A DNA stretch of 64,000 nt from positions 124,001 through 188,000 of the forward strand of contig NZ_RDSR01000004.1 in the NCBI RefSeq assembly GCF_003716325.1, written 5' to 3'. Of the stretch, positions 12,792 to 23,267 are shown in pieces. The number at the start of each line of letters is the position of its first letter. Position 1 is the first letter of the stretch. The position numbers and the translations under genes are program-made. Source of the stretch: Cryobacterium tepidiphilum. Its GTDB lineage: Bacteria; Actinomycetota; Actinomycetes; Actinomycetales; Microbacteriaceae. The notes under the pieces were generated by a model. It saw only the letters and a list, made by a program, of their open reading frames with translations. It made no database searches and was not told the origin of the DNA.

Positions 12792-13996
12792 GGCGCGGTG
12801 ACGGTCCGGGCAGTCGTCTTCAGGTTCTCCGGGATGTTCGCCAGGTAGGACTCGAGGTTGCGCTTCGTCTCTCCGAGCGAGTCGCCGCCGAACTTCTCCA
12901 ACACGGCGTTCGCGAGAACGAGCGCGACCATCGCCTCCGCGACGACACCGGCCGCCGGGACCGCGCACACGTCGGAGCGCTGGTGGTGCGCGACGGCGGC
13001 GTCGCTGGTGGCCACGTCCACCGTGCGGAGAGCGCGCGGCACGGTGGCGATGGGCTTCATGCCTGCGCGCACGCGGAGCACCGTGCCGGTCGACATGCCG
13101 CCCTCGGTGCCGCCGGCCTTGTCGCTGGCGCGGCCGATGCCATCCGCTGACGCGAACAGCTCGTCGTGCGCCTCGGACCCGCGCCGGGTGGTGGTGAGGA
13201 ACCCGTCGCCGACCTCGACGCCCTTGATCGCCTGGATGCCCATCAGGGCGGCGGCGAGCTGCGAGTCGAGGCGGCGGTCCCAGTGCACGTAGGAGCCGAG
13301 GCCGGGCGGCAGGTCGTAGGCGAGCACCTCGACGACGCCGCCGAGGGTGTCGCCGTCCTTGTGGGCGGTGTCGACCTCGGCCACCATGCGCTCCGAGGTT
13401 CCGGGGTCGAAGCAGCGCAGCGGATCCGCGTCGAGCGTGTCGACGTCGGCGCGTGTGGGAAGCGGTGCACCCTCGGGCACCCGGACCGGGCCGATGGCGA
13501 GGGTGTGGCTGACCAGGGTGATGCCGAGTTCGGCGAGGAACGGGCGCACCACGGCGCCGAGCGCGACGCGGGCGGCGGTCTCGCGGGCGCTGGCCCGCTC
13601 GAGCACCGGGCGGGCCTCGGCGAAGTCGTATTTCTGCATGCCGACGAGGTCGGCGTGACCGGGGCGGGGGCGCGTGAGCGGTGCGCCGCGGCCGCGGGAC
13701 AGCGACTCGGCCGGCACGGGGTCCGGGCTCATGACCTCGGCCCACTTGGGCCATTCGGTGTTGCCGATGCGCACGGCCACGGGGCCGCCGAGCGTGAGGC
13801 CGTGCCGCACGCCGCCGGAGATGTCCAGCTCGTCCTGTTCGAACTTCATGCGCGCGCCGCGACCGTAGCCGAGCTTGCGGCGCGCGAGGTCGTCACGGAT
13901 GAGGTCAGTGGAAACGGGAATCCCGGCGGGCAGACCCTCGACAATGGCGAGCAGTTCGGGCCCATGGGACTCTCCGGCGGTAAGCCATCGAAGCAT
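12788..13996 (-). CDS. aroC: chorismate synthase
   Basis: Eliminates phosphate from EPSP to give chorismate, with reduced FMN. The 402-aa protein starts [15 protein letters not shown], the invariant N-terminal signature, and contains [22 protein letters not shown] and [10 protein letters not shown], all family markers. It is at the upstream end of the aroC-aroK-aroB overlap chain, 4 nt after aroE. Confidence 0.98.
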   Translation of the reverse strand: MLRWLTAGESHGPELLAIVEGLPAGIPVSTDLIRDDLARRKLGYGRGARMKFEQDELDISGGVRHGLTLGGPVAVRIGNTEWPKWAEVMSPDPVPAESLSRGRGAPLTRPRPGHADLVGMQKYDFAEARPVLERASARETAARVALGAVVRPFLAELGITLVSHTLAIGPVRVPEGAPLPTRADVDTLDADPLRCFDPGTSERMVAEVDTAHKDGDTLGGVVEVLAYDLPPGLGSYVHWDRRLDSQLAAALMGIQAIKGVEVGDGFLTTTRRGSEAHDELFASADGIGRASDKAGGTEGGMSTGTVLRVRAGMKPIATVPRALRTVDVATSDAAVAHHQRSDVCAVPAAGVVAEAMVALVLANAVLEKFGGDSLGETKRNLESYLANIPENLKTTARTVTAP

Positions 13997-14000
13997 GGCC

Positions 14001-14897
14001 CTATCCTCCCACAGCGTCCGAGGGGCCCGCGGCCAGGGCCGCCCGCATGCTCGCGAGCACCGCCGGCTCGTCGGGCAGCGGTGCGAACGGGTCGCCGGAG
14101 ACGAAGATGCGCACCTGGATCAGCGCCTGGTGCAGCAGCATGCCGAGGCCCGACAGCGCCGTTCCCCCGGCCTCCTGCCAGGAGGCACCGAGCGCGCTCG
14201 GCCAGGGGGCGTAGGCCACGTCGAGCAGCGTGGCGTGCTGCCGAAGCGCTGCCGGGAACTCCACGTCGAGTCGGGTGCCGCCGGGCAGCGTGCTGACGAC
14301 GAGGCCGACCGCGCGGGAGGCGTCGGGCACGGTGGCGAGGTCGGAGACGACGACGACGAGGCCCAGCGACCGCCCCAGCTCCACGAGCGGCGCCGCCTTG
14401 GCCGGGGTGCGGGCGATGAGTTCCACGGATTCCGCGCCGAGTTCCGCGGCGGCCATGACAGCGGATGCCGCGGTCGCGCCGGCGCCCAGCACGGCGACGC
14501 TGCTGACCGCGGTGATGCCCGCGTCGGCCAGCGCGCGGACGATGCCGACGACATCCGTGTTGAACCCGGCGACGGTGCGCGTGCCGTCGGCGCCCGGTTC
14601 GGAAAGGAGCAGCGTGTTGGCCGCACCGGTGACCTGGGCGACCCGGTCGCGTTCGGTGAGCAGAGGCAGCGCCTCGTGCTTGAACGGCATGGTGAGCGAC
14701 AGGCCGAGCCAGTCGGGCCCCAGCGTGCCGAGGAACGCGCCGAGCTCGCCGGGGGCGACATCCTGCGCGGTGTACTCCCAGTCCAGGCCGAGCTGCCGGT
14801 AGGCGGCACGGTGCAGGGCAGGGGACTTGGAGTGGCTGACCGGGGCGCCCAGAACGGCGAGGCGCCGCCCGGGGGGCAGCTTCAGTTCGGTGGCCAT
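14001..14897 (-). CDS. aroE: shikimate dehydrogenase
   Basis: Reduces 3-dehydroshikimate to shikimate with NADPH. The 298-aa protein starts at the ATG at 14897. The shikimate-binding [14 protein letters not shown] lies near residue 20, [13 protein letters not shown] (catalytic Lys) near 70, and a Rossmann motif GAGATAAS in the middle. It lies 22 nt after mltG and 4 nt before aroC, consistent with one transcript. Confidence 0.96.
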   Translation of the reverse strand: MATELKLPPGRRLAVLGAPVSHSKSPALHRAAYRQLGLDWEYTAQDVAPGELGAFLGTLGPDWLGLSLTMPFKHEALPLLTERDRVAQVTGAANTLLLSEPGADGTRTVAGFNTDVVGIVRALADAGITAVSSVAVLGAGATAASAVMAAAELGAESVELIARTPAKAAPLVELGRSLGLVVVVSDLATVPDASRAVGLVVSTLPGGTRLDVEFPAALRQHATLLDVAYAPWPSALGASWQEAGGTALSGLGMLLHQALIQVRIFVSGDPFAPLPDEPAVLASMRAALAAGPSDAVGG

Positions 14898-14919
14898 GCG
14901 TCTCCCTCTGTGTGTTCGG

Positions 14920-16251
14920 CTACTTGTACTCGGGGTGGTCGTCCATCCACGCCAGCCACTTGTCGACGGCGGCCTGGTGCTCCTCACCGGTGGTCGAGAA
15001 GATCGTCTCGCCCGTCTCGAGGTTCCAGGTGACGAAGAACAGCCACGGGCCATCGGCCGGGTGCAGGGCCGCGTTGATGGCGAGGTCGCCCGGGTTCGAA
15101 ATGGGGCCAGGTGGCAGACCCTTGTGGACGTATGTGTTGTAGGGGTTCCCGGCATCCTGGCGTTCGTCGTCGGTGGTGGCGACCCGATCGGAATGACCCG
15201 TCCCGTACGCGACCGTGGCGTCGGATTCCAGCCCCCGCGACCAGAGGTCGGGGTTCAGCCGGTTCAGGAACACCCGGGCGACCTTGGGGTAGTCCTCGGC
15301 GAGGCCGGCCTCCTTCTGCACGAGCGACGCCAGCACGATCGTGCGCCATCGGTCCTTGGGGGCGACGCCCGCTTCGTCGAGGGCCTGGAACGAGCGGTCG
15401 ACCATGGTGGTGATCGCCTGCTCGGCCGTCGTGCCCGGCTGGAACGTGTACGTGGCCGGGAACAGGAATCCCTCGAGCGTCTTCGCCTGCGGCGGCAGGC
15501 CGTAGGCCTGTGGATCGGCGGCGGCCTTCTTCAGGGCGTCCAGCGGGATCCCCGTCGCCTCCGACACGAGCTGCAGCACGTCCGCCTCCACCGTCCCCTC
15601 CGGGATGACGACCTTGGCGTCGACGCGGCTGTCCGGGTCGAGGAGCAGGTCCAGGGCGGACCGGGCGCTCATGTGCGTCTTCAGCTGGTAGCTCCCCGGG
15701 TGGAACACGGGTGCGGGGCGTTGGGAGAGGAGGAGCTGGTAGAAGGCGTCGAAACTCTTGACCACGTCGTTCTTCACGAGGGTGTCGGCGATGTCTGAGC
15801 CGTCCTCGCCCTCCTGGATCGTGACGACGACGTCCTTGTCGCCCGTGCCGGTGTAGTCGCCGGGGCCCATGATGGCCTCTCGCACCTGGCTGAGCGGGCC
15901 CTGCAGGGCGATGAAGCCGGCGCCGAGCAGCGCCACGACCACGATCAGCGCGATGAGGCAGCCCCACGGCCCGCGCTTCCGCTTCTCACGCGGCGCGTGT
16001 TCGCGCAGCCGGTGGTGGGTCGCGGCAGCCGTGGCTCCGTGGTCGCGGTTCCGCGCCTCGCGGCGGGAGAGCGGCCGGTTCGCGTCGTCCGGGGCCGTGC
16101 CGCCGGCATCCGGGGTCACGTCGCCGGCCGCGTCCCCGCCGAGGAAGTGTTCCCAGTCCAGCTGGGCGCCGTCGCGTGCCGCGCCCTCCGGCCCGGTCGG
16201 TTCAGCGTGGTTCGGGTCGGAGGGGTCAGGAGGGAAGCCGGCCACCGTCAC
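14920..16251 (-). CDS. mltG: endolytic peptidoglycan transglycosylase MltG
   Basis: A membrane-bound lytic transglycosylase that cleaves nascent glycan strands and may release them from synthesis. The 443-aa protein has a long cytoplasmic tail rich in Pro, Asp and Arg, one membrane segment (about 97-116), then a LysM-like subdomain and the YceG catalytic domain containing the QKEAG...VFLNRL motif with the catalytic Glu. The GTG start overlaps the ruvX TGA (GTGA). The alaS-ruvX-mltG-aroE order is standard for Actinobacteria. Confidence 0.95.
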   Translation of the reverse strand: MTVAGFPPDPSDPNHAEPTGPEGAARDGAQLDWEHFLGGDAAGDVTPDAGGTAPDDANRPLSRREARNRDHGATAAATHHRLREHAPREKRKRGPWGCLIALIVVVALLGAGFIALQGPLSQVREAIMGPGDYTGTGDKDVVVTIQEGEDGSDIADTLVKNDVVKSFDAFYQLLLSQRPAPVFHPGSYQLKTHMSARSALDLLLDPDSRVDAKVVIPEGTVEADVLQLVSEATGIPLDALKKAAADPQAYGLPPQAKTLEGFLFPATYTFQPGTTAEQAITTMVDRSFQALDEAGVAPKDRWRTIVLASLVQKEAGLAEDYPKVARVFLNRLNPDLWSRGLESDATVAYGTGHSDRVATTDDERQDAGNPYNTYVHKGLPPGPISNPGDLAINAALHPADGPWLFFVTWNLETGETIFSTTGEEHQAAVDKWLAWMDDHPEYK

Positions 16252-16718
16252 GTCCCTTCGGTCGGGTCGAGGAGGGAACCGGCGGGCCGCCCGGAGGCGC
16301 GCTCGCTGTCCAGGGCATGCTGCAGGATTATAGTCGCCGCAACTTGGTCGACCACCGGGCGCTGCGTCTTCGCGGATCGTCCCGACGAGCGCAGCGCGGA
16401 CTGGGCGGTCACCGTAGTCAGTCTCTCGTCGACGAGCCGCACCGGAACCGTGAGGGCCGCGTGCAGCGCGCGGGCGAAGGCGACGGCATCGTTCGTCGAC
16501 GCGGTCGTCGCGCCGGAGAGCGCCAGCGGCAGGCCCACGATCACCTCGACGACGTCCAGCTCGGCCGCGATCCCGGCGATCCGGTCGACATCCGCCGTGC
16601 CGGCGTGGTCACGCGGCACCGTCTCGACGGGAGTCGCGAGCATGGCGTGCAGGTCGCAGCGTGCAACGCCGATCCTGGCCTTGCCGACGTCGACGCCCAG
16701 CCTCACGCCCGGTCGCAT
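16248..16718 (-). CDS. ruvX: Holliday junction resolvase-like protein (YqgF/RuvX)
   Basis: An RNase H-fold protein implicated in pre-16S rRNA 5'-end processing and proposed as a junction resolvase. The 156-aa protein has RLGVDVGKARIGVA at the N-terminus with the first catalytic Asp, VGLPLALSG, and VRLVDERLTT with the Glu motif. It lies 3 nt after alaS and overlaps mltG by 4 nt. Confidence 0.95.
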   Translation of the reverse strand: MRPGVRLGVDVGKARIGVARCDLHAMLATPVETVPRDHAGTADVDRIAGIAAELDVVEVIVGLPLALSGATTASTNDAVAFARALHAALTVPVRLVDERLTTVTAQSALRSSGRSAKTQRPVVDQVAATIILQHALDSERASGRPAGSLLDPTEGT

Positions 16719-16721
16719 CGG

Positions 16722-19376
16722 TCAGCGCTGCGCGGCCGTGCGCACGGTCTGGAGCGCCGCGTCGATGGCCGCCACGTCGGTGCCGCCGCCCTGCGCGAGG
16801 TCGTCCTTGCCGCCGCCGCCGCCGCCGAGCACGCCGGCCATGGCCTTGGCGAGCACGCCGGCACGCACTCCGTACTCACGGGCGGCCGGGTTGGTGGCCA
16901 CGACGACGACGGGCTTGTCCCCGGCCACGCCGGCCAGGGCGACCACGGCTGCGTCGCTGCCGAGTCGTTCGCGGGTCTGGGTGACGAGGGCGCGCACGTC
17001 GTCGGCCGAATTCACGGTTCCGAGGTTCGCCGTCACCACGCGCACGTCGCCGATGCGCTCAGCGGATGCCACGAGGCTCGGAACGCGGTCTCCGAGCGCC
17101 CGGGCCTCGAACGCCGCGATCTTCTTCTCCGCGGCCTTCAGGCTCTGCACGAGGTCGTTGATGCGTTCCGGCAGCTGTTCGCGCGGGGTCTTCAGGTTCG
17201 CGGTGATCTGCGACACGATGGCGCGCTCCGCCGCGAGGTCGTTGAAGGCGTCCAGCCCGACGAGGGCCTCCACGCGCCGGTTCGCGGAGCCGACGGAGGA
17301 CTCGCTGACCAGGTTGACCATGCCGATCTCGGCACTGGTCGACACGTGTGTTCCCGCGCAGAGCTCACGGGACCACGGTCCCCCGATGTCGACGACCCGC
17401 ACCCGCTCGCCGTACTTCTCACCGAACAGCGCCATGGCGCCCAGCGCCTTCGCCTCGGCGAGGGGCAACTCGCGCGTGACCACCTCGAGATTGTCGCGGA
17501 TGGCGTTGTTGGAGATCTCCTCGATCTCGCTGCGCGTGGCCTGCGAGAGCCCCTGGTTCCAGGAGAAGTCGAGACGGAAGAAGCCCGCCTTGTTGTACGA
17601 GCCGGACTGGTGCGCGTTCGGGCCGAGCACCTGACGGAGTGCGGCGTGCAGGATGTGCGTTCCGGAGTGCGCCTGGCGGGCGCCCCTCCGCCAGTCGGCG
17701 TCGACGATGCTCGTGGCGGGGTCGCCCACCCCGACTTCGCCCGTGCGCACGGTGACCTTGTGGCTGATGAGTCCCTTGACCGGCTTCTGCACGTCAAGCA
17801 CATCGAGCTCGTACCCGGGACCGACGATGAGCCCCGCGTCCGCCTCCTGCCCGCCGGACTCGGCGTACAGCGCGGTCTCGGCGAGGATGACCTCCGCCAC
17901 CTGGCCGGCGACCGCACTCGCCACCGACTCGCCGTCGACGATGAGGCCCAGGATGGAGGACTCCGTCTGGAGCTCGTCGTACCCGGTGAAGACGGTCTCC
18001 CCCGCGGCCCGGAAGGCGCTGTAGACCGACAGATCGGCCAGGTGCGTCTTCTTGGCCTTCGCATCCGCTTTCGCCATGGCGCGCTGCTTGGCCATGAGCG
18101 CGTCGAACGCCTCACGGTTCACGCTGAGGCCGGCCTCCTCGGCCATCTCGAGGGTGATTTCGATGGGGAACCCGTAGGTGTCGTGCAGGAGGAACGCGGT
18201 GTCACCGGGGAGTTCCGCCTTCTTCTCGCTGCGGGTCTTCGCGACGGCGAGGTCGAGCACGGTGCTGCCGCTGGCCAGGGTGCGGAGGAACGTCTCTTCC
18301 TCGGCGTACGCCGCCTGGCTGATGCGGTCGAACTCGGTCGCGACATCGGGATACGCGGGACTCATGGCGTCGCGGGAGGCGGGGAAAAGCACCGGGAAGG
18401 TGGCGTCATCGACGCCGAGCAGGCGCATCGCGCGCACGCTGCGGCGCAGCAGGCGACGCAGGATGTAGCCGCGGCCCTCGTTGGACGGCATGACACCATC
18501 GCTCATGAGCATGAGGGAGGAGCGCACGTGGTCGGCGACGATGCGCATCCGCACGTCGTCCTCGTGGTCGGCGCCGTAGCCGCGGCCGGACAGACCGGCA
18601 GCCAGGTCGAGCACCGGGCGCACCTGGTCGATCTCGTACATGTTCTCAACGCCCTGCTTGAGGAACGCCACACGTTCGAGGCCCATGCCGGTGTCGATGT
18701 TCTTCTTGGGCAGGTCGCCGAGGATCTTGAAGTCGTGCTTGCTCGTGCCCTCGCCGCGGAGGTACTGCATGAAGACGAGGTTCCAGATCTCCACGTACCG
18801 GTCGTCGTCGGTGGCGGGGCCGCCGTCGACGCCGTAGGCCGGGCCGCGGTCGAAGAAGATCTCGGAGCACGGGCCGGCCGGGCCGGGCTGGCCGGTTGAC
18901 CAGTAGTTCGTGTCCATGCCGAGGCGCTGGATGCGCTCCTCGGGGAGGCCGAGCGCGCGCCAGTAGCGGATGGCCTCGTCGTCGTCCTGGTAGACGGTGA
19001 CCCACAGGTCCTTCTCGGCGAACCCGTAGCCGCCGCCGGACTCTGGCGTGGTCAGGAGCTCCCAGGCGTAGCCGATCGCCTGCTCCTTGAAGTAGTCACC
19101 GAAGGAGAAGTTGCCGTTCATCTGGAAGAACGTGCCGTGGCGCGGGGTCTTGCCGACTTCCTCGATGTCGTTGGTACGGATGCACTTCTGCACGCTCGTG
19201 GCGCGCGGGTACGGTGCGGGCACCAACCCGGTGAGGTACGGCACGAACGGGACCATCCCGGCCACCGTGAACAGCAGCGTGGGGTCGTCACTCACGAGCG
19301 AGGCGGAGGGGACGACCGTGTGGCCCCGGTCGGCGAAGAAGTCGAGCCAGCGCCCGCGAATGTCAGCAGTCTGCAT
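16722..19376 (-). CDS. alaS: alanyl-tRNA synthetase
   Basis: Charges tRNA-Ala and edits mis-acylated Ser/Gly. The 884-aa protein starts MQTADIRGRWLDFFADRGH. Class II motifs are in the N-terminal 350 residues (RHGTFFQMNGNFSFGDYFK, GMGLERV). The editing domain has the HSGTH and CAGTH metal-binding motifs. A coiled coil and a C-Ala domain with a GGGGGGK-type Gly run complete it. No T-box leader is seen in the 39 nt upstream, so regulation is probably at the level of the wider operon. Confidence 0.98.
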   Translation of the reverse strand: MQTADIRGRWLDFFADRGHTVVPSASLVSDDPTLLFTVAGMVPFVPYLTGLVPAPYPRATSVQKCIRTNDIEEVGKTPRHGTFFQMNGNFSFGDYFKEQAIGYAWELLTTPESGGGYGFAEKDLWVTVYQDDDEAIRYWRALGLPEERIQRLGMDTNYWSTGQPGPAGPCSEIFFDRGPAYGVDGGPATDDDRYVEIWNLVFMQYLRGEGTSKHDFKILGDLPKKNIDTGMGLERVAFLKQGVENMYEIDQVRPVLDLAAGLSGRGYGADHEDDVRMRIVADHVRSSLMLMSDGVMPSNEGRGYILRRLLRRSVRAMRLLGVDDATFPVLFPASRDAMSPAYPDVATEFDRISQAAYAEEETFLRTLASGSTVLDLAVAKTRSEKKAELPGDTAFLLHDTYGFPIEITLEMAEEAGLSVNREAFDALMAKQRAMAKADAKAKKTHLADLSVYSAFRAAGETVFTGYDELQTESSILGLIVDGESVASAVAGQVAEVILAETALYAESGGQEADAGLIVGPGYELDVLDVQKPVKGLISHKVTVRTGEVGVGDPATSIVDADWRRGARQAHSGTHILHAALRQVLGPNAHQSGSYNKAGFFRLDFSWNQGLSQATRSEIEEISNNAIRDNLEVVTRELPLAEAKALGAMALFGEKYGERVRVVDIGGPWSRELCAGTHVSTSAEIGMVNLVSESSVGSANRRVEALVGLDAFNDLAAERAIVSQITANLKTPREQLPERINDLVQSLKAAEKKIAAFEARALGDRVPSLVASAERIGDVRVVTANLGTVNSADDVRALVTQTRERLGSDAAVVALAGVAGDKPVVVVATNPAAREYGVRAGVLAKAMAGVLGGGGGGKDDLAQGGGTDVAAIDAALQTVRTAAQR

Positions 19377-19415
19377 GGGTTCCGTATGTCTTGGGGGAAA
19401 TGGAAAAGAGAATCG

Positions 19416-19643
19416 TCAGAGGGCGCCGCTGCCCGCGGCGCCGCCCTGGGCGTCGTCGCCGCCGAGCGCGGCGCGGAGCTCGGCTTCACGCTGCCGGTAG
19501 CCATCGGAGATCGCCTCGCCGAACTCGCGGGCCTTCTGGTCGAGGTCGCGGAAGAAGGCGTTGCCCTGGCGGGTCTTGTTCGCCTCGTGCGCGAGGGCGA
19601 ACCCGATGCCAATGCCGATGACCAGCCAAACGAACTTCTTCAT
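19416..19643 (-). CDS. small single-pass membrane protein
   Basis: A 75-aa protein starting MKKFVWLVIGIGIGFALAHEANK, with one membrane segment then a short charged helix (FFRDLDQKAREFGEAI). A longer in-frame start exists upstream, but MKK is the typical beginning. It lies between alaS and the DUF948 gene. Small partners of this kind commonly accompany DUF948 proteins next to alaS in Actinobacteria. The function is unknown. Confidence 0.82.
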   Translation of the reverse strand: MKKFVWLVIGIGIGFALAHEANKTRQGNAFFRDLDQKAREFGEAISDGYRQREAELRAALGGDDAQGGAAGSGAL

Positions 19644-19678
19644 GCCCCTGCTCCCGCGTGTCGTGATGTGAGTCAAGA

Positions 19679-20050
19679 CTAGCGTTTGCGCTCCGGCCGC
19701 GTTCCGCGCCCGACCGTCAGGGCGGCGCGCACGGCGGCCGAGAAACCGGCGAGCTTGATGAGCGGGCCCCCGACGGTGGCGGCGAACAGGGCCACGAGCG
19801 CCGAGGCGTTGCCCGTGACCTCGGCGACGTTCCGGGTGATCCCGTCCACGCGCGCGAGCTGCTTGTTGGCCTCCCGGATGGTGGTGGTCGTCTCCTGCAG
19901 GATGGGGGCGATGCCCTGGCTCGTCTCGCGGATCGCACCCGTGGTCTCGTCGAAGACCTTGCCGAGCTTGACCAGCGGGATCGCGAGGAGCGCCACCAGG
20001 ACGGCGAACACGCCCGCTGCGATGAGGCCGGCGATATCTCCACCTGACAT
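19679..20050 (-). CDS. DUF948 domain membrane protein
   Basis: A 123-aa protein: an N-terminal membrane segment (IAGLIAAGVFAVLVALLAIPL), then a helical region rich in Thr, Glu and Ile (ETTTTIREANKQLARVDGI) typical of DUF948, then a second hydrophobic stretch and a basic tail RPERKR. The ATG at 20050 is preferred over a GTG two codons earlier. The family resembles apolipoprotein-like or general-stress membrane proteins. No specific role is established. Confidence 0.82.
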   Translation of the reverse strand: MSGGDIAGLIAAGVFAVLVALLAIPLVKLGKVFDETTGAIRETSQGIAPILQETTTTIREANKQLARVDGITRNVAEVTGNASALVALFAATVGGPLIKLAGFSAAVRAALTVGRGTRPERKR

Positions 20051-20100
20051 TGACACACCATCCGTTTCAAGAGCCGGGCCGCCCGCGCGGCGAATGCGAA

Positions 20101-20133
20101 AGGGCGGGCCACCCGTCGTGGGTGACCCGCCCT
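20101..20133 (-). terminator. rho-independent terminator after rpsD
   Basis: A 14-bp stem (AGGGCGGGTCACCC on the minus strand with its complement and one G-U pair) around a 5-nt loop, followed by TTTCGC. It lies 18 nt past the rpsD stop. The G-U pair forms only in the minus-strand RNA, which supports that direction. The T-run is short. Confidence 0.78.
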
Positions 20134-20151
20134 CCAGCGTAGTTCAGTTGC

Positions 20152-20781
20152 CTAGCGCGCTGCGTAGTACTCGACGACGAGCTGCACTTCACAGGTGACG
20201 GGGACCTCGGCACGCTTCGGGCGGCGCACGAGGCGGGCCTGCAGCTTGTCGAGTTCGACGTCGAGGTAGGCCGGAACCTTGGGGAGCACGTCGACGTGGC
20301 CGCCGGCCGCGGCGACCTGGAACGGCTCGGTGCCTTCGCTCTTGGCCTTGACGTGCATGAGCTGGCCCGGCTTCACGCGGAAGGACGGGCGGTCGACGAG
20401 CTGGCCGTCGACGAGGATGTGGCGGTGCACGACCATCTGGCGGGCCTGCGCGGTGGTGCGGGCGAAGCCGGCACGCAGCACGAGGGCGTCCAGGCGCATC
20501 TCGAGGAGCTCGACCAGGTTCTCACCGGTCAGGCCCTGGGCCTTGCGGGCCTCTTCGAAGGCGATCTTCAGCTGGGCCTCGCGGATGCCGTACTGGGCGC
20601 GCAAGCGCTGCTTCTCACGCAGGCGGACCGCGTAGTCGGAGTCGGCCTTGCGCTTGGTGCGGCCGTGCTCACCGGGAGCGTACGGACGCTTCTCGAGGTA
20701 CTTGGCGGCCTTCGGGGTGAGGGCGATGCCCAGGGCGCGCGAGAGGCGGGTCTTGCTGCGCGTACGTGACTTGGTAGACAC
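20152..20781 (-). CDS. rpsD: 30S ribosomal protein S4
   Basis: A primary 16S rRNA-binding protein and nucleator of 30S assembly. The 209-aa protein has an N-terminal domain without the four zinc-binding Cys, so it is the zinc-independent form, and a central S4 RNA-binding domain (about 95-160: MRLDALVLRAGFARTTAQARQMV). It is a stand-alone gene here, not in the alpha operon, as in other Actinobacteria where it lies near alaS. A strong terminator follows. Confidence 0.98.
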   Translation of the reverse strand: MSTKSRTRSKTRLSRALGIALTPKAAKYLEKRPYAPGEHGRTKRKADSDYAVRLREKQRLRAQYGIREAQLKIAFEEARKAQGLTGENLVELLEMRLDALVLRAGFARTTAQARQMVVHRHILVDGQLVDRPSFRVKPGQLMHVKAKSEGTEPFQVAAAGGHVDVLPKVPAYLDVELDKLQARLVRRPKRAEVPVTCEVQLVVEYYAAR

Positions 20782-20977
20782 GGTTTCCTTTCAATAGAAC
20801 TCAAACAGGGAGCCCGGACCGGGAACCATGCCCGGGGGCACAGCACACAGGTGCGGGGAAAGTCAGAGGGGTGGTGCCGCGGGCCGCCCGGCTACAGAGC
20901 TAGACCCAACAAACCGGAATTGGACGCAGCCGCACGCCAAGACCCGTTGTAGGCACCAGCAAGGTTACCACAGCGGC

Positions 20978-22333
20978 CTATCTCCCCCGCACGATCCGCC
21001 GCAGTTTCGCGAGCCGGGCCGAGACCTCGCGTTCGTTGCCATGCTCGGTGGGTTCGTAGTAGCGCACCTCGCGAAGCTCGGTCGGCGGATACTGTTGCTC
21101 GAGCACCCCGAGGGCGTCGTCGTGCGGGTATTTGTAGCCCTTGCCGTGCCCGAGTCGCTTCGCCCCGGGATAGTGGGCGTCGCGCAGGTGTTTCGGAACC
21201 CGGCCGCCCTTGCCGGCGCGCACGTCGCTGATGGCGGCGTCGAGGGCCAGGTACGAGGCGTTCGACTTGGGCGCGGTCGCCAGGTGAACCACGGCCTGCG
21301 CCAACGGGATGCGCCCCTCGGGCATGCCGATCAGCTGCACGGCGTCGGCGGCCGCGACAGCGACCACGAGCGCCTGCGGGTCGGCCATGCCGATGTCCTC
21401 GGAGGCGAGGACGATGATGCGACGGGCGATGAACCGCGGGTCCTCCCCCGCTTCGATCATGCGCGCGAGGTAATGCAGTGAGGCGTCCACGTCGCTGCCC
21501 CGCACCGATTTGATGAATGCGCTGATCACGTCGTAGTGCTCGTCGCCGTTGCGGTCGTACCGGAGCAGGGCCCTGTCCACGGCGGTGGCGACGATCTCGC
21601 TGGTCACCAGGGGCTTCTCGGCGGGCTGCCCCTCGTCGTCGCCCTCCTCGGCGGGTGCTGACATCGCCGAGACGGATGCCGCTTCCAGCGCCGTCAGGGC
21701 ACGCCGTGCGTCGCCCGAGGCCAGGCGGATGATCATGGCCCGGGCGTCGGGGCGGAGCTGCACGCGCCCGGCGAGGCCGCGCTCGTCGCTGACCGCGCGG
21801 TCGACGAGGGTGCCGAGGTCCTCGTCGGAGAGCGGCTCGAGGGTGAGCAGCAGCGACCGCGACAGCAGCGGTGAGATCACCGAGAACGACGGGTTCTCGG
21901 TGGTGGCCGCCACGAGGATGACGACGCCGTTCTCGACGCCGGGGAGAAGGGCATCCTGCTGGGCCTTGCTGAAGCGGTGGATCTCGTCGAGGAACAGCAC
22001 GGTGGAGATGCCGTACAGGTCCCGTGTCGTGCGGGCCTCCTCCATCACCTGCCGCACATCGCGGACGCCGGCCGAGACCGCGGAGAGCTCGACGAATCGC
22101 CGGCCGGAACTGTGGGCGATCGCCTGGGCGAGGGTGGTCTTGCCGGTGCCGGGCGGGCCCCAGAGGATCACGGACACGGAGCCGCGCTCCCCCGTCGTGT
22201 CGCCGGCGAGGCTCACGAGCGGCGATCCGGGCGTCAGCAGGTGCCGTTGGCCGGCCACCTCGTCCAGGCTCCGAGGACGCATCCGGACCGCGAGGGGCGT
22301 CGCTCCTCGTCGCAATCCGGGTTGATCCGCCAT
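20978..22333 (-). CDS. rarA: replication-associated recombination ATPase RarA
   Basis: A clamp-loader-like AAA+ ATPase acting at stalled forks. The 451-aa protein has Walker [13 protein letters not shown] (about 60), Walker [10 protein letters not shown], a sensor region and the C-terminal MgsA domain ([20 protein letters not shown]). ATG start. It lies 196 nt upstream of rpsD and diverges from the cyclophilin gene, so 22334-22383 must carry both promoters. Confidence 0.95.
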   Translation of the reverse strand: MADQPGLRRGATPLAVRMRPRSLDEVAGQRHLLTPGSPLVSLAGDTTGERGSVSVILWGPPGTGKTTLAQAIAHSSGRRFVELSAVSAGVRDVRQVMEEARTTRDLYGISTVLFLDEIHRFSKAQQDALLPGVENGVVILVAATTENPSFSVISPLLSRSLLLTLEPLSDEDLGTLVDRAVSDERGLAGRVQLRPDARAMIIRLASGDARRALTALEAASVSAMSAPAEEGDDEGQPAEKPLVTSEIVATAVDRALLRYDRNGDEHYDVISAFIKSVRGSDVDASLHYLARMIEAGEDPRFIARRIIVLASEDIGMADPQALVVAVAAADAVQLIGMPEGRIPLAQAVVHLATAPKSNASYLALDAAISDVRAGKGGRVPKHLRDAHYPGAKRLGHGKGYKYPHDDALGVLEQQYPPTELREVRYYEPTEHGNEREVSARLAKLRRIVRGR

Positions 22334-22383
22334 TCCTCCAGCGTAGTTTGTGCGTAGAGTTCAAGCTGGCCGAAAGGAAGAAC

Positions 22384-23178
22384 GTGGCGCAGAACCCCAA
22401 GAACGATCGCGAAGCTCGGGCCCGGCTCCGGGCATACCAGGCACGGCGCGCGGTGCACGAGCACCAGCAGAAGCGGCGCAGGCGCGACAACGCCCTCGCC
22501 GCAGCGGGCCTCGTCATCGTCGTCGTCCTCGCGGTCGCTGCCCAGCTGCTCTTCTTCCACGGCGGTCCGGGCACCGCGGCGCCGAGCCCGAGCGGCACGC
22601 CCACGCCGAGCGCCACGCCCACACCGAGCGCGTCCGGCCAGAATTCGGGCGACGTGCCCGCGTCGACCCTCGCCGAGGGCCGCACGTGGACCGGGACGAT
22701 GACGCTGAACGACGTGCAGCTCGGGTTCGAGCTCGACGGCGCGAAGGCCCCGCAGGCGGTCTCGTCGACCATCGACCTCATCAAGAAGGGGTTCTACAAG
22801 GGGCTCAGCTGCCACCGGCTCACCACGGGCGGCTTCTTCGTGCTGCAGTGCGGCGACCCGAACGGCGATGGCTCCGGCGGCCCCGGCTACAGCTACGGCC
22901 CGATTGAGAACGCCCCGGCGAACGCGGTGTACCCGGCCGGGACGATCGCCATGGCACGCCAGGGCGGGAACGCCTACAGCCAGGGCAGCCAGTTCTTCAT
23001 CGTCTACGACGACACCACCATCCCGGCCGACGCGGCGGGCGGCTACACCGTCATCGGCCACGTCACCGACGGGCTCGACCAGCTGACCGCTGACATCACC
23101 GACGCGGGCGTCGCAGGCGGCGGCAGTGACGGGAAGCCGGCCGTGCCGACCACGATCACGGGCATCAGCCTGGACTGA
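22384..23178 (+). CDS. membrane-anchored cyclophilin-type peptidyl-prolyl isomerase
   Basis: Isomerises X-Pro bonds, probably outside the membrane. The 264-aa protein starts at GTG 22384 with GAAAGGAAG upstream. A basic N-terminal tail (KKRRRRD-like), one membrane segment (about 43-60), a Pro/Ser/Thr-rich linker (GTPTPSATPTPS) and a cyclophilin domain follow. The domain keeps TIAMARQG...SQGSQFFIVY and CHRLTTGGFFVLQCGDP, but the classical FHR Arg motif reads CHR, as in many actinobacterial membrane cyclophilins. Frame extension upstream into rarA is a shadow. Confidence 0.9.
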   Translation: MAQNPKNDREARARLRAYQARRAVHEHQQKRRRRDNALAAAGLVIVVVLAVAAQLLFFHGGPGTAAPSPSGTPTPSATPTPSASGQNSGDVPASTLAEGRTWTGTMTLNDVQLGFELDGAKAPQAVSSTIDLIKKGFYKGLSCHRLTTGGFFVLQCGDPNGDGSGGPGYSYGPIENAPANAVYPAGTIAMARQGGNAYSQGSQFFIVYDDTTIPADAAGGYTVIGHVTDGLDQLTADITDAGVAGGGSDGKPAVPTTITGISLD

Positions 23179-23267
23179 CCGATGCCGCGGCTCGGGGCGG
23201 GGAGCGACTCCAGTAGCATCGGGAGACCGTGCGGCGCGCCGTGCAATAGGCTTATGCCGGTACTGGC